Shown: positions 49,761 to 61,203 of the stretch, in pieces
Layout of the letters: every line of letters starts with the position of its first letter
How positions within the stretch are numbered: the first letter of the stretch is position 1
Assembly: GCF_001665875.1 (NCBI RefSeq)
Contig: NZ_LZTA01000082.1
Coordinates: 1 to 64,000 of the forward strand
From: Mycobacterium sp. 852002-40037_SCH5390672
Lineage (GTDB): Bacteria > Actinomycetota > Actinomycetes > Mycobacteriales > Mycobacteriaceae
DNA: 64,000 nt
Direction: 5' to 3'
Translations under genes and position numbers: made by a program
The notes under the pieces: model-generated
What the model was told of the DNA's origin: nothing
What the model saw: the letters and a program-made list of their open reading frames with translations, nothing else
The model's database searches: none

Positions 49761-50990
49761 TCATCCGACCGCGTGGGCGGATCGCACCGCCTGTTCGCAC
49801 GCATCGCGGACGGCGTCTTCGTCGCCGGCCCGGCTCTGGCAACCGATGCTGATCCGAACCGGGCCGTCCAGCAGCACCGTCCAGCGCACATGATGGCCGG
49901 GGCGCACTTCGCGGTAAGTCACCGCCGGCCGGCCGACGCTGGTTCCGGACGGGTTGAAGTCGACAAACACCCCGGGCGGCGCCGCGTCGATCGCGCGCTT
50001 CAACCGGTCCGCGGTGCCGCTCAATGTCTCGCCCGCGACCGGCGATTGGGTGATGTGCAAAGCCACTTCGGGATCTGCCGGCGACGTGACCTGCACCCGT
50101 GCCGAGCCCGGTCCACTGACCACCCGCTGCTTCGACCATGCCACCGGCACCGACAGCGCCACCCGGCCCTCCACCAGAAATGTAGTGGGCGCCGTTTCCA
50201 CCGGCTTCGACGCTACGACACCGGGGCGGCCCATCGTCACTGCGGTCGGTGCCGCCGCGGCGATCACGATGGCGGCCGCACCGAGCCCGCTCCGCGTCCG
50301 ACCGCGCGATCGGTTGGCACCGGCGGGTGTGATCTTCGCACGCACCGGGTAGGCCGATGCCGCGAGTCGGGCCAGCCGGATGTCGTTGATCGTGAGGATG
50401 TTTGGGATCTTCTGTCCGCTTCCGCGCACCGCGTCGGCGATCAGCGTCGCCAGCACCGGCGCACCGGCGACGGCGCTCGGTGTGTCGATCAGCGCGGCCG
50501 CGGGCGCCATCGCGGCGATGACACCCGCAACGCCGTGGGCGACGGACTGCGGTTCGGCGTTACGCGGTATGGCGGTGACCTCGCTCGCCGTGATCGCCAC
50601 CAGTCGCTCGGCGATTTCGACCACGACCGTCGCGGCCGGTGCGGCACCGCAAGACTGCATCAGCAGCGACGATCGTGCCCGCATCCGCGCTTCACCTGCC
50701 ACGGACGCAGCGGCCGCACTCACCACGTCCACGCGCGGCGCCGACCACCACGAGGGATGAATGACGACCATACCGTCGCGGTGCCCCCGGGTTGCCGATC
50801 GCAGCGCGGCTTCCCACAATGCGTCGACGGCTACCGGGCGCTCCCCTACCAGCGCTACCCGGTCGTCAATCGCATCCAGCGCCGCCCGAACGATGCCGGC
50901 CATGTCGTCGTCGGCGACTGTGCTTGTCGCACAACATAACCGGCGGATCGTGCCGGGTCCGGCTTCGATGATTGCAGGGTGGTCGCTCAT
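49761..50990 (-). CDS. Type VII secretion-associated protein (Rv3446c homologue)
   Basis: The 409-residue protein is of the actinobacterial T7SS-associated family found only in ESX-4-type loci. It has an actin/Hsp70-like N-terminal part (about 1-200), a helix near residues 230-260 ([17 protein letters not shown]) and a C-terminal extracytoplasmic part with [19 protein letters not shown]. Its function is unknown. It overlaps eccC4 by 4 bp (ATGA) upstream. Confidence 0.88.
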   Translation of the reverse strand: MSDHPAIIEAGPGTIRRLCCATSTVADDDMAGIVRAALDAIDDRVALVGERPVAVDALWEAALRSATRGHRDGMVVIHPSWWSAPRVDVVSAAAASVAGEARMRARSSLLMQSCGAAPAATVVVEIAERLVAITASEVTAIPRNAEPQSVAHGVAGVIAAMAPAAALIDTPSAVAGAPVLATLIADAVRGSGQKIPNILTINDIRLARLAASAYPVRAKITPAGANRSRGRTRSGLGAAAIVIAAAAPTAVTMGRPGVVASKPVETAPTTFLVEGRVALSVPVAWSKQRVVSGPGSARVQVTSPADPEVALHITQSPVAGETLSGTADRLKRAIDAAPPGVFVDFNPSGTSVGRPAVTYREVRPGHHVRWTVLLDGPVRISIGCQSRAGDEDAVRDACEQAVRSAHAVG

Positions 50991-53900
50991 GGTGGGCTCC
51001 AGGCAACCTGGACGAGTTCTTCGGCACCGGCCCGAGTGCTCAGGACGCCGCGGCCCGGCGGCAATCTCATCGGCCGCGTGGAACCGAACGATCCGCCTTC
51101 AGCTGGACATCCGCTCATCAGCAGCGACATGCAACCGAGGTCGTGCAGACTCGCCAGTAGTGGCTCGAACATCGCGCGCTCGACGCCACCGCTGCGGCGG
51201 GCAATGACCAGATGTAATCCCAGATCCGCTGCATACGGCAAGAACTCGACGACGGGTGCCAGCGCATTGCCCGTCGGGGTGGCGACCAGGTCGTAGTCAT
51301 CGACGACGACAAAAAGTTCCGGCCCCGACCACCAGACACCGCTGCGCAACTGGGCCTGGGTGGCGTCCGGCGGCGGCATCCGCGCCCGCAGAGACTCGAT
51401 CAGCTCGGGCAGCAATACAGCCAGCGCCGCGGGCGACATGGCATAACCGCTGAGATGTTCCGACTCGACGACACCGAGCAGTGCGCGCCGAAAGTCGACG
51501 ATCAACAGCCGGGCTTGCATGGGCGTCTTCGTCCGGACGATTTCGCGGCACAACGTCCGCAACGTCGCGGTCTTCCCGCACTCGTTGTCGCCGAGGACCA
51601 GAAGATGGGAGTGGCTTCCGAAATCGATTGCCATCGGCCGTAGTTCGCGTTCCCGTAGGCCAAGCAGGATCGGCGTACCCGATTCGGCGTTCGATCCGCG
51701 CACTGCGATCTCGATCGCTTCGCGATCCACCTGCATGGGCAGCTGGGGTATCGGCGGAGCAATCGATTCACCGGCCGGCACCTCGGCGATGGGCAGGGCA
51801 ATCACCATGTGCAGGCCCTCACGGGAAAGACCACGGCCCGGGCTGTCACGCGGCACATGCTGCGCGGCCTTGCGGTCGATTTCGGAGTCCGCGGCATCGC
51901 CCAGCCGTAACTCGACGCGAGTGCCGATCTGATCCCTCAGCGATGGCCGGACCTCGGCCCACCGCGACGCCGACAACACCACGTGCACACCGAACGAAAG
52001 CCCTTGAGCCGCCAGTGCGGTGATCGACTCCTCCAGCGTTTCGAATCCTTGGCGCACGCCCGCCCAGCCGTCGATGACGAGGAAGACGTCACCGAACGGA
52101 TCATTGTTCATGCGCCGCTGACGGTATTGGGCGATCGACGCGATGCCGTGCTCACGAAATAGGGCTTCACGGCGACGCACGAGCGACTCGCATTCGGCGA
52201 CCATCCGGGCGACCAGACGCGGTTCCGCTCGCCCCGCCACCGCACCCACATGCGGCAGGGCGTCAACCGTCGACAGCGCCCCACCGCCGAAATCCAGGCA
52301 GTAGAACTGCACCTGACCAGGATCATGCGTGGCCGCCAGGGCCGTAATGAGGGTGCACAGCGTCGTCGACTTTCCCGATTGGGGTGCGCCGATGACCGCC
52401 ACATTGCCTGCGGCTCCTGACATATCGACCATAAGCGGTGTCCGGCACTGATCGAAGGGGCGGTCGATGATGCCGATGGGGACCGTCAGGTTCCCCGGCA
52501 TGCAGCCAGCGTCGGCCAGCACGGTGCGCAGCGCGGGCGCCGACCCGAGCGGGGGCAGCCAGACCCGATGCGCGAATGGCCCCTGGCCACCCAGGCGATC
52601 CAGCACAGCATGCGAGATGGTCCGTTCGGGCGTCCCGCTGACGTCGGCGGCGCGGGTGACCGCCCCGGTTACCCGGGTGCTGAACACCCGCACCGAGCGC
52701 GCTGTGACGGCGGGCGCACGAGATGGCGTGTTCGCCGGCAGCGGTGCCGAAACCAGGGCGGCCTGGAAGCGAATCGGTTCACCACCGCTGATGCGCAAGA
52801 ACCCGGCGCCAGGGGTGCCCGCCAGCCGGTATGCGTCCAGATTCCCCAGCACGGCTTGGGATTCGGCGGCGGACAGCGTTTTCAGGCAGATCCGGTACGA
52901 GAGGTGGGCTTCCAGTCCGCGGAGGCGGCCCTCATCGAGGCGCTGGCTGGCCAGCAGCAGGTGCATGCCCAGTGAACGGCCGAGGCGGCCGATCGCGACG
53001 AACATGTCGGCGAAATCGGGATGCTGGCTGAGCAATTCGGAGAACTCGTCGACGATGATGAACAGCGTGGGCAGCGGGGCGGCACCAACCCCGCGCACGC
53101 GTTGGTATGCCGCGACGCTGGCGCAGGCCGCTGTCCGCAGCAATTGCTGGCGACGGTTCATCTCACCGGCCAGGGCATCGCGCATCCGGGCCACCAGCGG
53201 CGCGTCGTCGGCCAGGTTGGTGATCACCGCCGACACATGGGGAGCGTGCGCATAGTCGGAAAATGTTGCGCCGCCCTTGAAGTCGACGAGGAGCAGATTC
53301 AGCGCTTCCGGTGAGTTGTGGGTCATCATGCCCAGCGCGATGGTGCGCAACAGTTCCGACTTCCCCGATCCGGTGGCGCCGATGCACAGCCCATGTGGGC
53401 CCATCCCGTCTTCGGCCGGCTCTTTGATGTCCAGCTCGAGTGGGACACCCTCAACGGTGGTTCCGATCGGTACGCGAAGTCGGTCGCGGTGCCCTCGGCG
53501 ACGCCACACAGTGACCGGATCGAAACGGTCCAGATCGGAAAGCCCGGCCATTTCTTGCCAATTGGGGCCAGAAGGTGCCGAGCAGGCCGTGCGCGCGTGG
53601 TGCCCGGCCAGCCGGCGTGCACAAATCAGCGCGTCGATGGGCGCCATCCGGTCGGGGCGCAATCCGGATGCCGGGTGGGCGGGGGTCGTGATTTTCAACG
53701 GTGCGCCATCGCAGCCGGTGCCGACCCCGATGCCGGTTGCGCCGATGATCGGATCGAGACCCTCGGCCAGATCGGTGATCACCACTACTTCGGGTCCTTG
53801 CACCGCCGCGAGCGCATGCCGCGCCTCTGCCGCGCCCGAATAGATCATCCGCACCGGACCCGCCTCGTCGGTGTGGACCGGATGCTGGTTGTGGGGCAGC

Positions 53901-54673
53901 CATTTCAGCCAATCCCAGTAGGCTCGGTTCTCCTCGTCGATCGCAGCGGCGATCAGCACGTGATCGGGTGCGTGCAGTACGGCCAGTTGGCAGACGACCG
54001 CACGCAGTAGCCCGCGCACCTCGGCCGGATCGCCGTCGATCGTCACGAGTGTTCCGGCACCCAAGCCGATCGTGGCCGCAGCGTGGATCGCCGAATGGGT
54101 GTGCAGGAAGTTCCGTAAAGCCGCGGCAGTGACCGGATCGCGGAGTTCCTCCGGCGGCAGCCGCGGGGCAACCAATCGGCGGGCGAGCGGCTGGGTTCCC
54201 ATGCCCACCCGGACGAGGCCGAAGTTGACGTCGGTCGGCCGCCGCTCCCACATCCGTGGGCCGCCGATCAACGTCCACAGCGTGTCGGGATCGGGATGGC
54301 TCCTGACCGATGACATGTGCTGTGCCACAGCAATTTCGGATACAGGCTGACTCAACCTGCTCAGGTATTCGAGATATTGATCGCGGTCGGCATCGATCCC
54401 GCCGCCGTGCCGACGGGTTCGGGCGGTCAGCCCGGTTACCACAGTCGAAACCAGCATCATCGCCGGGAATGCCAGAAACATCGGGTTACGGGCCGCGCCG
54501 GTCCCAGCGGTGAACACCGCGGCCATGACGCCCATGCACACCAGGGAAAGCACAACCGGCACCAGCCGTGGCAGCATGCCCGGCGATTCCGGAGATGGGA
54601 GTTCGGGCGGCGCGTCTACCACGATGTCTTCAGCGGGAACCTGCGGTACCGCCGACACGAACGCCTGGGTCAT
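50987..54673 (-). CDS. eccC4: ESX-4 FtsK/SpoIIIE-type ATPase EccC4
   Basis: The 1228-residue motor protein has two N-terminal membrane helices ([18 protein letters not shown] and [17 protein letters not shown], about 36-80), a DUF/stalk ATPase, and three ATPase domains. Walker A motifs are GATGSGKS (about 432), GAPQSGKS (about 762) and GDNECGKT (about 1027). Walker [12 protein letters not shown] is in the first, and the other two are weaker. EccC recognises WXG100 substrates and powers ESX export. Unlike ESX-1 it is a single chain. ATG 54673 is divergent from eccD4. Confidence 0.96.
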   Translation of the reverse strand: MTQAFVSAVPQVPAEDIVVDAPPELPSPESPGMLPRLVPVVLSLVCMGVMAAVFTAGTGAARNPMFLAFPAMMLVSTVVTGLTARTRRHGGGIDADRDQYLEYLSRLSQPVSEIAVAQHMSSVRSHPDPDTLWTLIGGPRMWERRPTDVNFGLVRVGMGTQPLARRLVAPRLPPEELRDPVTAAALRNFLHTHSAIHAAATIGLGAGTLVTIDGDPAEVRGLLRAVVCQLAVLHAPDHVLIAAAIDEENRAYWDWLKWLPHNQHPVHTDEAGPVRMIYSGAAEARHALAAVQGPEVVVITDLAEGLDPIIGATGIGVGTGCDGAPLKITTPAHPASGLRPDRMAPIDALICARRLAGHHARTACSAPSGPNWQEMAGLSDLDRFDPVTVWRRRGHRDRLRVPIGTTVEGVPLELDIKEPAEDGMGPHGLCIGATGSGKSELLRTIALGMMTHNSPEALNLLLVDFKGGATFSDYAHAPHVSAVITNLADDAPLVARMRDALAGEMNRRQQLLRTAACASVAAYQRVRGVGAAPLPTLFIIVDEFSELLSQHPDFADMFVAIGRLGRSLGMHLLLASQRLDEGRLRGLEAHLSYRICLKTLSAAESQAVLGNLDAYRLAGTPGAGFLRISGGEPIRFQAALVSAPLPANTPSRAPAVTARSVRVFSTRVTGAVTRAADVSGTPERTISHAVLDRLGGQGPFAHRVWLPPLGSAPALRTVLADAGCMPGNLTVPIGIIDRPFDQCRTPLMVDMSGAAGNVAVIGAPQSGKSTTLCTLITALAATHDPGQVQFYCLDFGGGALSTVDALPHVGAVAGRAEPRLVARMVAECESLVRRREALFREHGIASIAQYRQRRMNNDPFGDVFLVIDGWAGVRQGFETLEESITALAAQGLSFGVHVVLSASRWAEVRPSLRDQIGTRVELRLGDAADSEIDRKAAQHVPRDSPGRGLSREGLHMVIALPIAEVPAGESIAPPIPQLPMQVDREAIEIAVRGSNAESGTPILLGLRERELRPMAIDFGSHSHLLVLGDNECGKTATLRTLCREIVRTKTPMQARLLIVDFRRALLGVVESEHLSGYAMSPAALAVLLPELIESLRARMPPPDATQAQLRSGVWWSGPELFVVVDDYDLVATPTGNALAPVVEFLPYAADLGLHLVIARRSGGVERAMFEPLLASLHDLGCMSLLMSGCPAEGGSFGSTRPMRLPPGRGVLSTRAGAEELVQVAWSPP

Positions 54674-54800
54674 CTCATCCCCTCCCGTGCGACGACGGTA
54701 AGAAGCACCGGCATCGGCGACAAGTCACCTGTGGACAGCCGGAAACCGGACGGTCCAAATCTGGCTATGTTCTCTGCTAATCCGACCGAAGGGTTCACTG

Positions 54801-56187
54801 TTGGCTGCATCCGATGCCGGACTGCGACGCGTCTCAGTGCACTGGGACGTTGCCGTCGTCGACGTCACCCTGCCCGCCGGGATCCCTGTCGCCGTGCTGA
54901 TTCCGTCGATCGTCGACATCCTCGGGGTGGATCACCGGGACGACGAAGCCGGGCGCTATCACTTGGCGGTGCCGGGCGCGTCCGGATTGGATCCATCAAT
55001 GACGCTGGCGCAGCACGGCATCGAAGACGGCGCAATCCTGGTGCTGAGCCGGCGATGCGCGCCGTTGCCCGCGCCCCGTTATTTCGACATAGCGCAGGCC
55101 GTGTCGGCCCACGCTCGAAGCCGCGGCACAGCCGTGCAGGAGCGCTTCGTATGGGCGGGCAGTCCGGTTCATCGGTGCGGCCGCGGCGATCCTGTTGACC
55201 GGAGTCGGGGGTGCGGTGATCGTGCGAAACATGTTTTTCACCAACGTGACTAGGGACGCCGGCACCACGATCGCTGTTTTGGTGTCGGCCGGCGCCCTCG
55301 CCTTGGGGCTGGCGTCCATCGCGCACCGCGGCTATGGAGACCAGATCGCCGGGCTGACGCTGAGCGTGATCTCCACAATGTTCGCCGGAATTGCCGGCGT
55401 TGTGGCGGTGCCGGGGGCTCCCGGTGTGCCCAATGTGTTGCTGGCCGCGGCGGCGGCCGGGGTCACTGCGGTTGTGGCGATGCGCGTATCCGGTTGCGGC
55501 GTGGTCACATTGACGGCCGTGTCGTGCTGCGCCATGGTTATCGCCGTGGCGGCGTTGGTGGGTGTGATCAGCGGGGCGCCATTGCACGTCATCGCTTCGG
55601 CAGCTGGGCTGGTATCCCTTGGCCTGCTCGGCGTGGCGGCGCGCGCATCTATCGCGTTGGCGGGGTTATCGCCCCGACTGGGGACGCCGGAGGTGGCTGA
55701 AGTAGAACCGGGCGGCGCGAGGGTGTACCGCCAGGCGGTCCGCGCCGACAGGTGGTTGGCAAGCCTGCTTGCCGGATTGTCGGTATCAGCCGCGGTGGGC
55801 GCGGTCGTCACCGTGCTTGCCGGCGCGCCACGGCTGTCCTGCACCGCGTTCGGCACGCTCACCGGGGCGCTGTTGCTGTTGCGCTCCCGATCCGGCGACA
55901 CCAGAAGGATGCTGGTGTTTGCGGCCAGCGGAATCATCATTGCCGCAACGACCTTCGGCGTGGCCGCCTCGCGCCCGGTGGCGCACGGCGCGTGGGTCGC
56001 GGCGGCAACCACAATGTCGGTCGCCGCGGCGATGTACCTCGGGTTCGCCGGTCCGGCACGACCCGCGTCGCCCGTCCTACGCCGTGGCGTCGGCCTGCTG
56101 GAGTGGTTGGCGCTGGCAGCAATGGTTCCGTTGACCTGTTGGATATGTGGACTCTACGGTGCGGTGCGGGGTTTGAACCTCACGTGA
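54801..56187 (+). pseudogene. eccD4: EccD4, ESX-4 membrane channel component, frameshifted
   Basis: EccD forms the membrane vestibule of ESX, with a ubiquitin-like N-terminus and 11 membrane helices. Frame one (TTG 54801 to about 55107) encodes the ubiquitin-like domain, including LRRVSVHWDVAVVDVTLPAG and IEDGAILVLSRRC. Helices then continue in the next frame from about 55111 (TLEAAAQPCR, AVRFIGAAAAILLTGVGGAV) to TGA 56187. One extra base, most simply a C in the CCC at 55108-55110, breaks the gene. Removing it gives about 461 residues, close to the 467 of M. tuberculosis EccD4. Unless it is a sequence error or a programmed +1 shift, ESX-4 is inactive here. The downstream mycP4 overlaps the stop (TGATG). 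Confidence 0.85.
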
Positions 56188-57497
56188 TGAGCTCACGCGC
56201 CGGCCGCCTGCTGGCGGTGTCGGCGCTGACACTACCGATCGCGTTCGGAGCGCCGGCGGCACAAGCTGTTTCGCCGCCCGGTGTCGATGACAGGTGGTTG
56301 CCCGAGCCCGCCCGGCCGGCGTCGGCGTGGCCGACCCTGCAACGCGAGGTTTGCGCGACGATGGCTGTCGACTCGGGACCAGGTCGCAACCGGCCAGTGG
56401 ATCTGGGCGACCTACCGGCGGTGTGGCAACTCAGCCGCGGCGCCGGGCAACGGGTCGCGGTCATCGACACCGGGATCTCACGACACCGTCGGCTGCCCGA
56501 TGTGGTGCCCGGTGGCGATTACGTGTCCACCGGTGACGGAACGCAGGATTGCGACGCGCACGGCACGCTGGTGGCTGGAATCATCGCGGCCGCCCCAGAT
56601 TCCAAGTCCGACAGCTTCAGTGGGGTGGCGCCGGAGGCCACGTTGATCAGCATTCGTCAGTCCAGCGCGAAGTTCGCCCCGGCCAGCGACCGGTCCCGCA
56701 TCGGGGTCGGTGACGTGGACAGTCTGGCGAAAGCCGTTCGGACGGCCGCCGATCTCGGAGCCTCGGTGATCAACATTTCGTCGATCGCGTGCGTACCGGC
56801 GGCCTCGGCGCTCGACGACCGTGCGCTGGGTGCCGCGCTGGCCTACGCCGTCGACGTCAAAAATGCCGTCGTCGTGGCCGCGGCCGGCAATACCGGCGGC
56901 GCCGGACAGTGCCCCCGGCAACGGACCGACGCCACCTGGCAGACCCTCACGGTCACGGTCAGTCCCGCCTGGTATGACGACTACGTGCTGACCGTCGGTT
57001 CGGTGAATGCCGATGGAGTGCCGTCGCCATTCACCCTTGCCGGCCCCTGGCTCGATGTCGCCGCACCGGGTGAGGCGGTGACGTCACTCGCGCCGGAGCC
57101 GGTATCCGGCACGAGCTATGCCGCCCCGATGGTCAGCGGAGTGGCCGCGCTGATCCGGGCCCGCTTCCCGGCGTTGCCCGCGCGCCAGGTGATGCAACGC
57201 ATCAAGGCGACGGCGCGTCATCCGCCCGCCGGGTGGGATCCCCTGGTCGGTAACGGCACCATTGACCCGCTCGCCGCGGTCAGCACCGGCACGGGTACCG
57301 GCGCCACCGGTCCCGGCCCATCGCCGGCACCGGTGCCGATCATCGCGTCGCCGCCGACTCAACCGCGCGATGCTCGCGCACGGGACACCGCGCTTCGTGG
57401 AGCCGCGATCTGCCTGGTTGCACTGACTGTCGTGCTGACCACCGGGGCGCTCAGAGGTCGTTTACGGCATGCCCGCGACCGCATCGCGTGCGAGTGA
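56187..57497 (+). CDS. mycP4: Mycosin MycP4, membrane-anchored subtilisin-like protease of ESX-4
   Basis: The 436-residue protein has a signal peptide (LLAVSALTLPIAFGAPAAQA), a subtilase domain with Asp94 (AVIDTGISRH), His125 (DAHGTLVAG) and Ser310 (GTSYAAPMVSG), and a C-terminal membrane helix (AAICLVALTVVLTTGALRG). Mycosins stabilise the ESX complex and cleave some substrates. ATG 56187 overlaps the eccD4 stop. It overlaps convergent eccB4 by 36 bp at the end. Confidence 0.94.
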   Translation: MSSRAGRLLAVSALTLPIAFGAPAAQAVSPPGVDDRWLPEPARPASAWPTLQREVCATMAVDSGPGRNRPVDLGDLPAVWQLSRGAGQRVAVIDTGISRHRRLPDVVPGGDYVSTGDGTQDCDAHGTLVAGIIAAAPDSKSDSFSGVAPEATLISIRQSSAKFAPASDRSRIGVGDVDSLAKAVRTAADLGASVINISSIACVPAASALDDRALGAALAYAVDVKNAVVVAAAGNTGGAGQCPRQRTDATWQTLTVTVSPAWYDDYVLTVGSVNADGVPSPFTLAGPWLDVAAPGEAVTSLAPEPVSGTSYAAPMVSGVAALIRARFPALPARQVMQRIKATARHPPAGWDPLVGNGTIDPLAAVSTGTGTGATGPGPSPAPVPIIASPPTQPRDARARDTALRGAAICLVALTVVLTTGALRGRLRHARDRIACE

Positions 57498-58844
57498 TGC
57501 GCGCTGTCGGCTCAGCTCCGGGCCGGACGGCAACAGTCTGAGAAGCGGCCACGGTGCCCGGGACGCGTCCGCGAGACCGAGGTCGCGCGCGGCGTCGTCG
57601 TCGTGAATGGCGAACCGGACGCCGGTGTCGGTGATGAGGTAGCAGGTGCCGGCTTTGTCGCCCGCCCGCACGTAGGCGCTTCGGCCGGGAGGCACGTACA
57701 CGGCGTCCAGCGCCGGACCGTTGCCGTCGGCTTGCGCCAAAGCCACCGGCGCCCGGCCGGACGGGATCGGTAGCCGGCTCTCGGTCAGGAACGCAACTTC
57801 GGCTCGGCCGGATCGCGCCGCCTCCCAGCTGGCGCACAACGCGCCGGCGGGCTCTGAGAGTGCCGGCGGGTGGTCGGGAAAGAGGGCAACCGGTAGTTCG
57901 GCGACGACGGGCGCGGCCCGGATCGCTTCGGGTGCGACGGTGACGGGGTTGGCCGTTCCCTGCGAGTTGCTGAAGCGCAGGAGGTCGGCGGCCACTTGAC
58001 CGATGCGCTGCACTCCGGCGGCCAGCACCGCGTAATACTCGTCGCCGTCGGCGCGTGTGATGCGAAGCACACTGCCGACCGAAAATCCGGGCAATCGGGG
58101 CGTCTTGGCGCCCAGGCCGTGGATCCGCGGTGGCGCGATCGGCGGCGCTTCCGGCACGGCGTTCAGCAACGCTTGCGAGACGAGCACCGGCGCGCGGCCC
58201 TCGAGGCGCAGCGCGCGCAAAACAGCAGGATCGTCGAGGTCTACCGCCGCCCGGTGCCCGTTGTAGAGCAGGTGGACGGGCGAACCCGCAGCGGGCGCCA
58301 CCAGGATCGCTTGTCCGGCGGGCACGCGGTGCACCGGGGGCGCCTCGGAGCGGCGGCCGATGACGACCGTCGTGGTGCTAGCGCCCGTGCTAGCGCACAT
58401 CGACCAATCCATATCCCCTGGCGACAGCGGCCTGCCGAGGAATTGCGGTGCGCCCGGAATGCCCAGCAGCGGGCCGCGTTTGGTGGCGTCCAGGTCGGAA
58501 TCGGTAACCGGCTGCGGGTTGGCAGCCGTCGCCGCGATGAGCCGGGCAGAGGCCAGATTGAGCACCGGATGCCAGGCGTCACCCACTCGAACGAAGAGGG
58601 CACCGGACTCACGGCTCACCACGATCTGCGCGCGGTCCAGCGCGACATGAGGTCGCAGCACGGCGAGAAGCGCACAGCCCGCCAGGGCGATAGCGGTGAG
58701 CAGGCATCCGAACAGAGATGCCGGATGCCTACGCGAGCCAAACCCGGCAGCCCGAACATTCTCGCCCAGCAACGCGCTTTCGGTGCGACGCAGCAAATAC
58801 CGGTAAGCGCTGACGTGCAGCCACGTGGCCGGCTGACGCGGCAC
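57462..58844 (-). CDS. eccB4: ESX-4 membrane/periplasmic component EccB4
   Basis: The 460-residue protein has a short cytoplasmic N-terminus (PATWLHVSAYRYLLRRTESA), one membrane helix (LFGCLLTAIALAGCALLAVL) and a large periplasmic domain with repeats; VRVGDAWHPVLNLASARLI is the conserved EccB core. The helix leads to the repeat domain that forms the periplasmic ring. GTG 58844 aligns with the M. tuberculosis start (MPRSQPAT-like) and has GGGGAT upstream; an in-frame GTG 58919 would add 25 residues. Confidence 0.93.
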   Translation of the reverse strand: MPRQPATWLHVSAYRYLLRRTESALLGENVRAAGFGSRRHPASLFGCLLTAIALAGCALLAVLRPHVALDRAQIVVSRESGALFVRVGDAWHPVLNLASARLIAATAANPQPVTDSDLDATKRGPLLGIPGAPQFLGRPLSPGDMDWSMCASTGASTTTVVIGRRSEAPPVHRVPAGQAILVAPAAGSPVHLLYNGHRAAVDLDDPAVLRALRLEGRAPVLVSQALLNAVPEAPPIAPPRIHGLGAKTPRLPGFSVGSVLRITRADGDEYYAVLAAGVQRIGQVAADLLRFSNSQGTANPVTVAPEAIRAAPVVAELPVALFPDHPPALSEPAGALCASWEAARSGRAEVAFLTESRLPIPSGRAPVALAQADGNGPALDAVYVPPGRSAYVRAGDKAGTCYLITDTGVRFAIHDDDAARDLGLADASRAPWPLLRLLPSGPELSRQRASLARDAVAGMP

Positions 58845-58965
58845 TCGATCCCCCAACCCTGTGAATCCGTCGATGCCCACGGTAGGCCGCCATTTCGCGG
58901 CGCCAGAGCGGTTATCCACAGGTCGTAGGAGTTTCGGCTCGCCTGAAATCGGGTAAAATCGCCCG

Positions 58966-59871
58966 GTGAAAACTCACCGCACACGTACCCCTCGGGCGGG
59001 CACCGCGCGGTCAGCATGCCGTTTGATCGGCCTGGGTGCTGCTGCCCTGGTTATCGCCGCTGGCCTGTTCGCCACCCCTGCCGCGGCACCGCTCGCGCAC
59101 GCCTTCGACTGCCCCGACGTCGAGGTCATCTTCGCCCGCGGCACCAACGAGCCCGCCGGCCTGGGCCGGGTCGGCGACTCCTTCGTGGACTCGCTGCGCC
59201 AGCAGACCGGCTTGAACATCCTGCCGTATGGGGTGAACTACGCCGCCAGCAAGCTGCAGCTGCACGGCGGTGACGGCGCCAACGACACCATTGACCGCGT
59301 CAAGAAGAGCGTGGAGACGTGCCCGAACACCAAGATCGTGCTGGGCGGCTACTCCCAAGGCGCCTCGGTGATGGACATCGTGGCCGGCGTCCCGATCGGC
59401 GGCATCAGCTGGGGCAACAAGCTGCCGCCGCAGTACGCCAACAACATCGCCGCCGTCGTCACCTTCGGTGACGTGGCCGACCGCGCCGGCGGAACCCTGC
59501 CCAGCCAGAGCGCGATGCTCGGCTCCAAGGCCGCCGACTATTGCAACCCCAACGACCCGATCTGCCACGCGGGCGAGGGCAACGAGTGGAGCGGGCACAC
59601 CGAGGGCTACGTCCCCGTCTACACCACCCAGGCCGCGGCGTTCGTCGCGCAGAAGCTGGCGGCCGCCGGTCTCGGCCAGCAGTCGCCCGCGTTCGGTCCG
59701 CCGCTGGGCACCTCCCCGCAGACCCCCGGCTACGGCCAGCAGTCGCCGGTGTACGGGCAGAACCCGCCCGGGTCGGGCCCCTCGATCCACGGCGGTACCG
59801 GCACCGCTCCGGCGCCAGCGCCGGCGCTGCCCGCGCCCGCTACGGACTCACCGCAAGCACCTCTCGTCTAA
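58966..59871 (+). CDS. cut3: Secreted cutinase-like esterase with Pro/Gln-rich tail (Rv3451 homologue, Culp3 type)
   Basis: The 301-residue protein has a signal peptide ([20 protein letters not shown]), the cutinase core with nucleophile [11 protein letters not shown] and paired Cys (CPDVEV ... CNPNDPICH), and Asp/His from the same C-terminal part. After about residue 235 it has a Pro/Gln/Gly tail ([15 protein letters not shown]), longer than usual for the 262-residue M. tuberculosis protein. It is adjacent to ESX-4 in M. tuberculosis as well. Esterase or lipase activity on lipid esters is expected. Confidence 0.9.
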   Translation: MKTHRTRTPRAGTARSACRLIGLGAAALVIAAGLFATPAAAPLAHAFDCPDVEVIFARGTNEPAGLGRVGDSFVDSLRQQTGLNILPYGVNYAASKLQLHGGDGANDTIDRVKKSVETCPNTKIVLGGYSQGASVMDIVAGVPIGGISWGNKLPPQYANNIAAVVTFGDVADRAGGTLPSQSAMLGSKAADYCNPNDPICHAGEGNEWSGHTEGYVPVYTTQAAAFVAQKLAAAGLGQQSPAFGPPLGTSPQTPGYGQQSPVYGQNPPGSGPSIHGGTGTAPAPAPALPAPATDSPQAPLV

Positions 59872-59913
59872 ATCGTTACCGTCGGGTTATCAACGCCCCC
59901 TTAACATCGCTGT

Positions 59914-60549
59914 GTGAGGCTTATCCCGTTAGGGCTGGGCATCGGAATCGGCGCGACGGGCGCGTTATTGATTGCCCCCCAATTGGTTCCGCATGCTTCG
60001 GCGTCGTGCCCCGGCGTTGAAGTGGTGTTTGCCCGGGGCACCGACGAGGCGCCCGGTGTCGGCAAGGTGGGCGGTGCCTTCGTCAGCTCGTTGCGCCAGC
60101 AGACCCGCAAAAGCGTTGGCGCATACGGAGTGAACTATCCAGCCAGCAAAGACTTCCTGGCCGCCACCAACGGCGCCAACGACGCCAGCACCCACATCCA
60201 GCAGATGGCCGCCAACTGCCCCGGCACCAAACTGGTGCTGGGCGGGTACTCGCAGGGCGCCGCCGTCGTCGACATCGTCACGGCCGCACCGGTGCCCGGC
60301 CTCGGCTACCGCCAGCCGCTGCCGCCCGCGGCCGCCGATCACGTCGCCGCGGTCGCGCTGTTCGGCAATCCGTCCGGCCGGGCGGGTCAACTGATGAGTG
60401 CCCTGTCCCCGAATTTCGAGGCCAAGACCATCGACCTGTGCAACCCGGGCGACCCGATCTGCTCGGGGGGCATGCAGTGGAGTTCGCACCTGAGCTACGT
60501 GCCCGGCTTGACCAACAGGGCAGCGAATTTCGTCGCTGCCAGGGTTTAA
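59914..60549 (+). CDS. cut4: Secreted cutinase-like esterase (Rv3452 homologue, Culp4 type)
   Basis: The 211-residue protein starts at GTG 59914, with a signal peptide ending near ASASCPG. The nucleophile is in [13 protein letters not shown], and CNPGDPICSGG and WSSHLSYVPG hold the Asp and His. Mycobacterial cutinase-like proteins hydrolyse medium-chain esters or phospholipids. It is 42 bp downstream of the previous cutinase gene and leads into the third. Confidence 0.9.
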   Translation: MRLIPLGLGIGIGATGALLIAPQLVPHASASCPGVEVVFARGTDEAPGVGKVGGAFVSSLRQQTRKSVGAYGVNYPASKDFLAATNGANDASTHIQQMAANCPGTKLVLGGYSQGAAVVDIVTAAPVPGLGYRQPLPPAAADHVAAVALFGNPSGRAGQLMSALSPNFEAKTIDLCNPGDPICSGGMQWSSHLSYVPGLTNRAANFVAARV

Positions 60550-60551
60550 CC

Positions 60552-61199
60552 TTGGGCCACCGCTGGTACGGCGTGGCATGCGCCGCCTCCATCGCCGTGG
60601 CGTCGCTGCTTGCCCTGGCAGTCACAACGTTCGCGGCGCCGACGGCATCGGCGGAATGTCCCGGAGCCGAAGTGGTGTTCGCCCGCGGCCGCGAGGAGCC
60701 GCCCGGTGTCGGCTACGTCGGTGCCGCGTTCGTCAATTCCCTGCGCGCCAAGGTGCGTATGCCGGTCGGGGCCTATGGGGTCAACTACCCCGCCGACGTC
60801 AGTCCCGCCAAGGGCGCCAACGACATGAGCGCGCACGTCCAGCAGATGGCGCGAAGCTGCCCGAACACCCGCGAGGTGCTGGGCGGCTATTCCCTGGGTG
60901 CGGTCTCCGCCGATCTGGTTGTCGCTGTGGCACAACCGTCGTTCGGGTTCACCAATCCGCTACCGCCGGCCCTGGATCAGCAGGTCGCGGCTGTCGCGTT
61001 GTTCGGCAACGGCACCCGCGGAATCCTGGGTCCGGTCCCCGATTTCAGTCCCGCCTTCGCCGCCAAGACAATCGACGTGTGCGCCAAGGGTGACCCGATC
61101 TGTTCCGGTGGCCTGAATTGGCCATCTCATCTGCAGCCCTCCTACATCGATTCCGGACTGGTGGATCAGGCTGCCGGCTTCGTCGCATCCAGGCTGTGA
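60552..61199 (+). CDS. Third tandem secreted cutinase-like esterase
   Basis: The 215-residue protein starts at TTG 60552, 2 bp after the previous stop. It has a signal peptide (IAVASLLALAVTTFAAPTASA), nucleophile in VLGGYSLGAVSAD (Leu instead of the usual Gln beside Ser), CAKGDPICSGGLNWPSHL for Asp/His, and the family ending VDQAAGFVASRL. It is clearly paralogous to the preceding gene; M. tuberculosis has only two at this site. The substitution may alter the oxyanion hole. Confidence 0.88.
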   Translation: MGHRWYGVACAASIAVASLLALAVTTFAAPTASAECPGAEVVFARGREEPPGVGYVGAAFVNSLRAKVRMPVGAYGVNYPADVSPAKGANDMSAHVQQMARSCPNTREVLGGYSLGAVSADLVVAVAQPSFGFTNPLPPALDQQVAAVALFGNGTRGILGPVPDFSPAFAAKTIDVCAKGDPICSGGLNWPSHLQPSYIDSGLVDQAAGFVASRL

Positions 61200-61203
61200 C
61201 CGC

